In this document: one piece after another, positions 62,798-64,000 of the stretch
Position numbering within the stretch: position 1 is the first letter of the stretch
How the letters are laid out: each line of letters starts with the position of its first letter
Assembly (NCBI GenBank): GCA_003640645.1
Contig: QGHH01000008.1
Span: 1-64,000 of the forward strand
Direction of reading: 5' to 3'
Origin: Fredinandcohnia aciditolerans
Lineage (GTDB): Bacteria > Bacillota > Bacilli > Bacillales > Bacillaceae_L
DNA length: 64,000 nt
Notes under the pieces: generated by a model
Database searches by the model: none
Told to the model about the DNA's origin: nothing
What the model saw: only the letters and a program-made list of their open reading frames with translations
Translations under genes and position numbers: made by a program

Positions 62798-64000
62798 TTA
62801 TAGATCCTGTTTTAAAAAATTGCTCTGCTCATCTATTTGTAGATAGTTTTTATTTGCCATTTGTGAAGCATATCCCTCAACATTTTTATCTTCAACTCGT
62901 TTTAATATAACTGCTGGGGAGGAGTCATGCTGCTTTCTCATAGTAAAATGGTCGATGTTCACATGCTGACTATCTTCAATTTGAAGACCAGTACCTTGGC
63001 GCGTTTCTACACGAACGTGATGGATATCTAAATTTGAAATGTACTTTCCAAAGATTCCTGCACCAGCCATTATTAATTCCTCTTGAACCATGTCTGGTTC
63101 TCCACCCTCTTCATTTGGGTCCATCGTCATTTCGATAGTAGAATGAGAGATTGAAATATCATTAATTGGTCTTTCTGGAAGCCCGTAGATAAAACCAGCA
63201 GCTGCTCGGCAGTTTCTAGCAGTAATATGACTAATTTGGATATGTTCGATTGCAGGAGTCTTTTCAGTAATTGGTTGTGCCTCTGGACTATTTACAGATG
63301 GATCTTTTTCATTTACACCGTGGCGATAGAATGAATTAATCGCAATTGGACAAAATACATCTTCCATATAAATATTGTTTACAAGGATATTTTTTACATA
63401 TCCGCCACGTTCACGGTTTGTTTTAATCCGTACTCCACGATCTGTTCCTATAAACGTACAGTTAGATATCGTCACATTTTGAATTCCACCAGACATTTCA
63501 CTACCAAGGACAATTCCACCGTGCCCATGATGCATTGTACAATTGGTTACAACCACATTTTCGGTAGGCTTACCCACTCTACGTCCATCCTCATTAATGC
63601 CGGATTTTATAACAAGACAATCATCTCCTACGGCAAAATGACAATCTGAAACACGGACATTTGTACAAGAATCAATGTCAAATCCATCACCATTTGGTGT
63701 ATCAGCTGGATTTTCAAATGTCACATTATGAACGGTTACATGATTGCAATATACGAGATGTGTATTCCAAAAAGGTGAATTTTTTAAAGTGACACCTTCA
63801 ATTGTGACATGTTTACTGTTCATCAATTGTAGTAAAGGTGGACGTAGGAATTGAGAATCCCATTCGACGAGATTCGTCTCGATAGGTTCCATAAAGTTCT
63901 GATTTAGTTGAGCGATTTTTTTTGTTGTTTTTGAAGAGTATGCTTTACTATCAACACGAAGCTGTCTATTAATTCGCCACCATGCTTTTCCCTGACCGTC
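62798..64000 (-). CDS. Glycoside hydrolase family 28 (polygalacturonase/exo-galacturonidase), 5' end outside window
   Basis: Right-handed parallel beta-helix hydrolase cutting polygalacturonate or rhamnogalacturonan. Catalytic pieces are NPADTPNGDGFDIDSC (Asp), HFAVGDDCLVIKSG (Asp-Asp), MHHGHGGIVLGSEMSGG (His) and RGVRIKTNRERGG (Arg-Lys). Though an ATG occurs at 63892, the frame stays open to the window edge and the upstream residues read DGQGKAWWRINRQ, a strongly conserved GH28 strand, so the true start lies beyond 64000 and the gene is truncated here. Presence of a signal peptide cannot be judged. Confidence 0.92.
   Translation of the reverse strand, partial: DGQGKAWWRINRQLRVDSKAYSSKTTKKIAQLNQNFMEPIETNLVEWDSQFLRPPLLQLMNSKHVTIEGVTLKNSPFWNTHLVYCNHVTVHNVTFENPADTPNGDGFDIDSCTNVRVSDCHFAVGDDCLVIKSGINEDGRRVGKPTENVVVTNCTMHHGHGGIVLGSEMSGGIQNVTISNCTFIGTDRGVRIKTNRERGGYVKNILVNNIYMEDVFCPIAINSFYRHGVNEKDPSVNSPEAQPITEKTPAIEHIQISHITARNCRAAAGFIYGLPERPINDISISHSTIEMTMDPNEEGGEPDMVQEELIMAGAGIFGKYISNLDIHHVRVETRQGTGLQIEDSQHVNIDHFTMRKQHDSSPAVILKRVEDKNVEGYASQMANKNYLQIDEQSNFLKQDL

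Noticed and set aside
63830-63892. ATG at 63892 as the start of the GH28 gene
   Set aside because: The frame continues upstream to the window edge with conserved GH28 residues (DGQGKAWW), and no ribosome site precedes this ATG.

Overview
The window is a low-GC Gram-positive chromosome segment, most likely from an endospore-forming Bacillaceae. The evidence is the gene content and order. Competence gene comK, the IDEAL-domain gene yhzC, yhjD, yhfN, lcfB (yhfL), lplJ, yhfI, yhfH, hemEHY, pbpF and hmoB (yhgC) all lie close together, as I recall them in Bacillus subtilis. Firmicute-type signals (T-box, FadR box, cre boxes, strong GGAGG ribosome sites) agree. I cannot name the species. No tRNA, rRNA, CRISPR array, prophage or transposase gene was seen.

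Layout. 1-765: an 8-copy 52-bp hairpin-forming tandem repeat, then the terminator of yuxL. 766-4704: yuxL, yhjD, comK and yhzC. 4780-7683: glyoxylate shunt (aceB-aceA). 7885-9147: Ste24-type membrane protease. 9266-11322: T-box-controlled argS. 11351-16370: alkyltransferase-like protein, an enoyl-CoA hydratase, lcfB with a perfect FadR box, lplJ, yhfI and the tiny zinc-ribbon gene yhfH. 16401-23605: haem synthesis (hemE, hemH, hemY, with a dispersed repeat inserted between hemH and hemY), pbpF and hmoB.

23719-36768 is the most distinctive block. It holds an unassigned permease, a CitA/CitT-type two-component system, the TctB-TctA membrane parts of a tripartite tricarboxylate transporter and, facing them, an operon of TctC receptor, PrpB-type lyase, PrpF-type isomerase and an aconitase paralogue. 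A LysR regulator follows. Each transporter half has a perfect cre match upstream. No methylcitrate synthase or PrpD is present, so the likely design is import of an external C6-C7 tricarboxylate, isomerisation, (de)hydration and cleavage to a 2-oxoacid/glyoxylate-type product plus a C3-C4 acid. That fits with the glyoxylate shunt genes nearby, but is inference.

36902-47809 is mixed housekeeping and accessory content: an MFS permease, an aldehyde dehydrogenase, a second class A penicillin-binding protein (pbpG-like), a degenerate 53-bp tandem repeat, a CtaA-family protein, a Nudix hydrolase, trhO, pdxK, a small XRE regulator and an orphan modA. 47871-64000 is a pectin/rhamnogalacturonan utilisation locus: uxaE, a TIM-barrel isomerase, rhamnogalacturonan acetylesterase, yesL, a Gfo/Idh oxidoreductase, GH105, the membrane AraC regulator yesS, pectin methylesterase, two GH43 enzymes, an esterase, and GH28 polygalacturonase cut by the window edge. 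The enzymes whose N-termini are visible lack signal peptides, so the locus appears to process imported oligosaccharides inside the cell; the GH28 N-terminus is outside the window.

Dispersed, palindromic intergenic repeats are frequent (at least three families), and terminators can be read after many transcription units.
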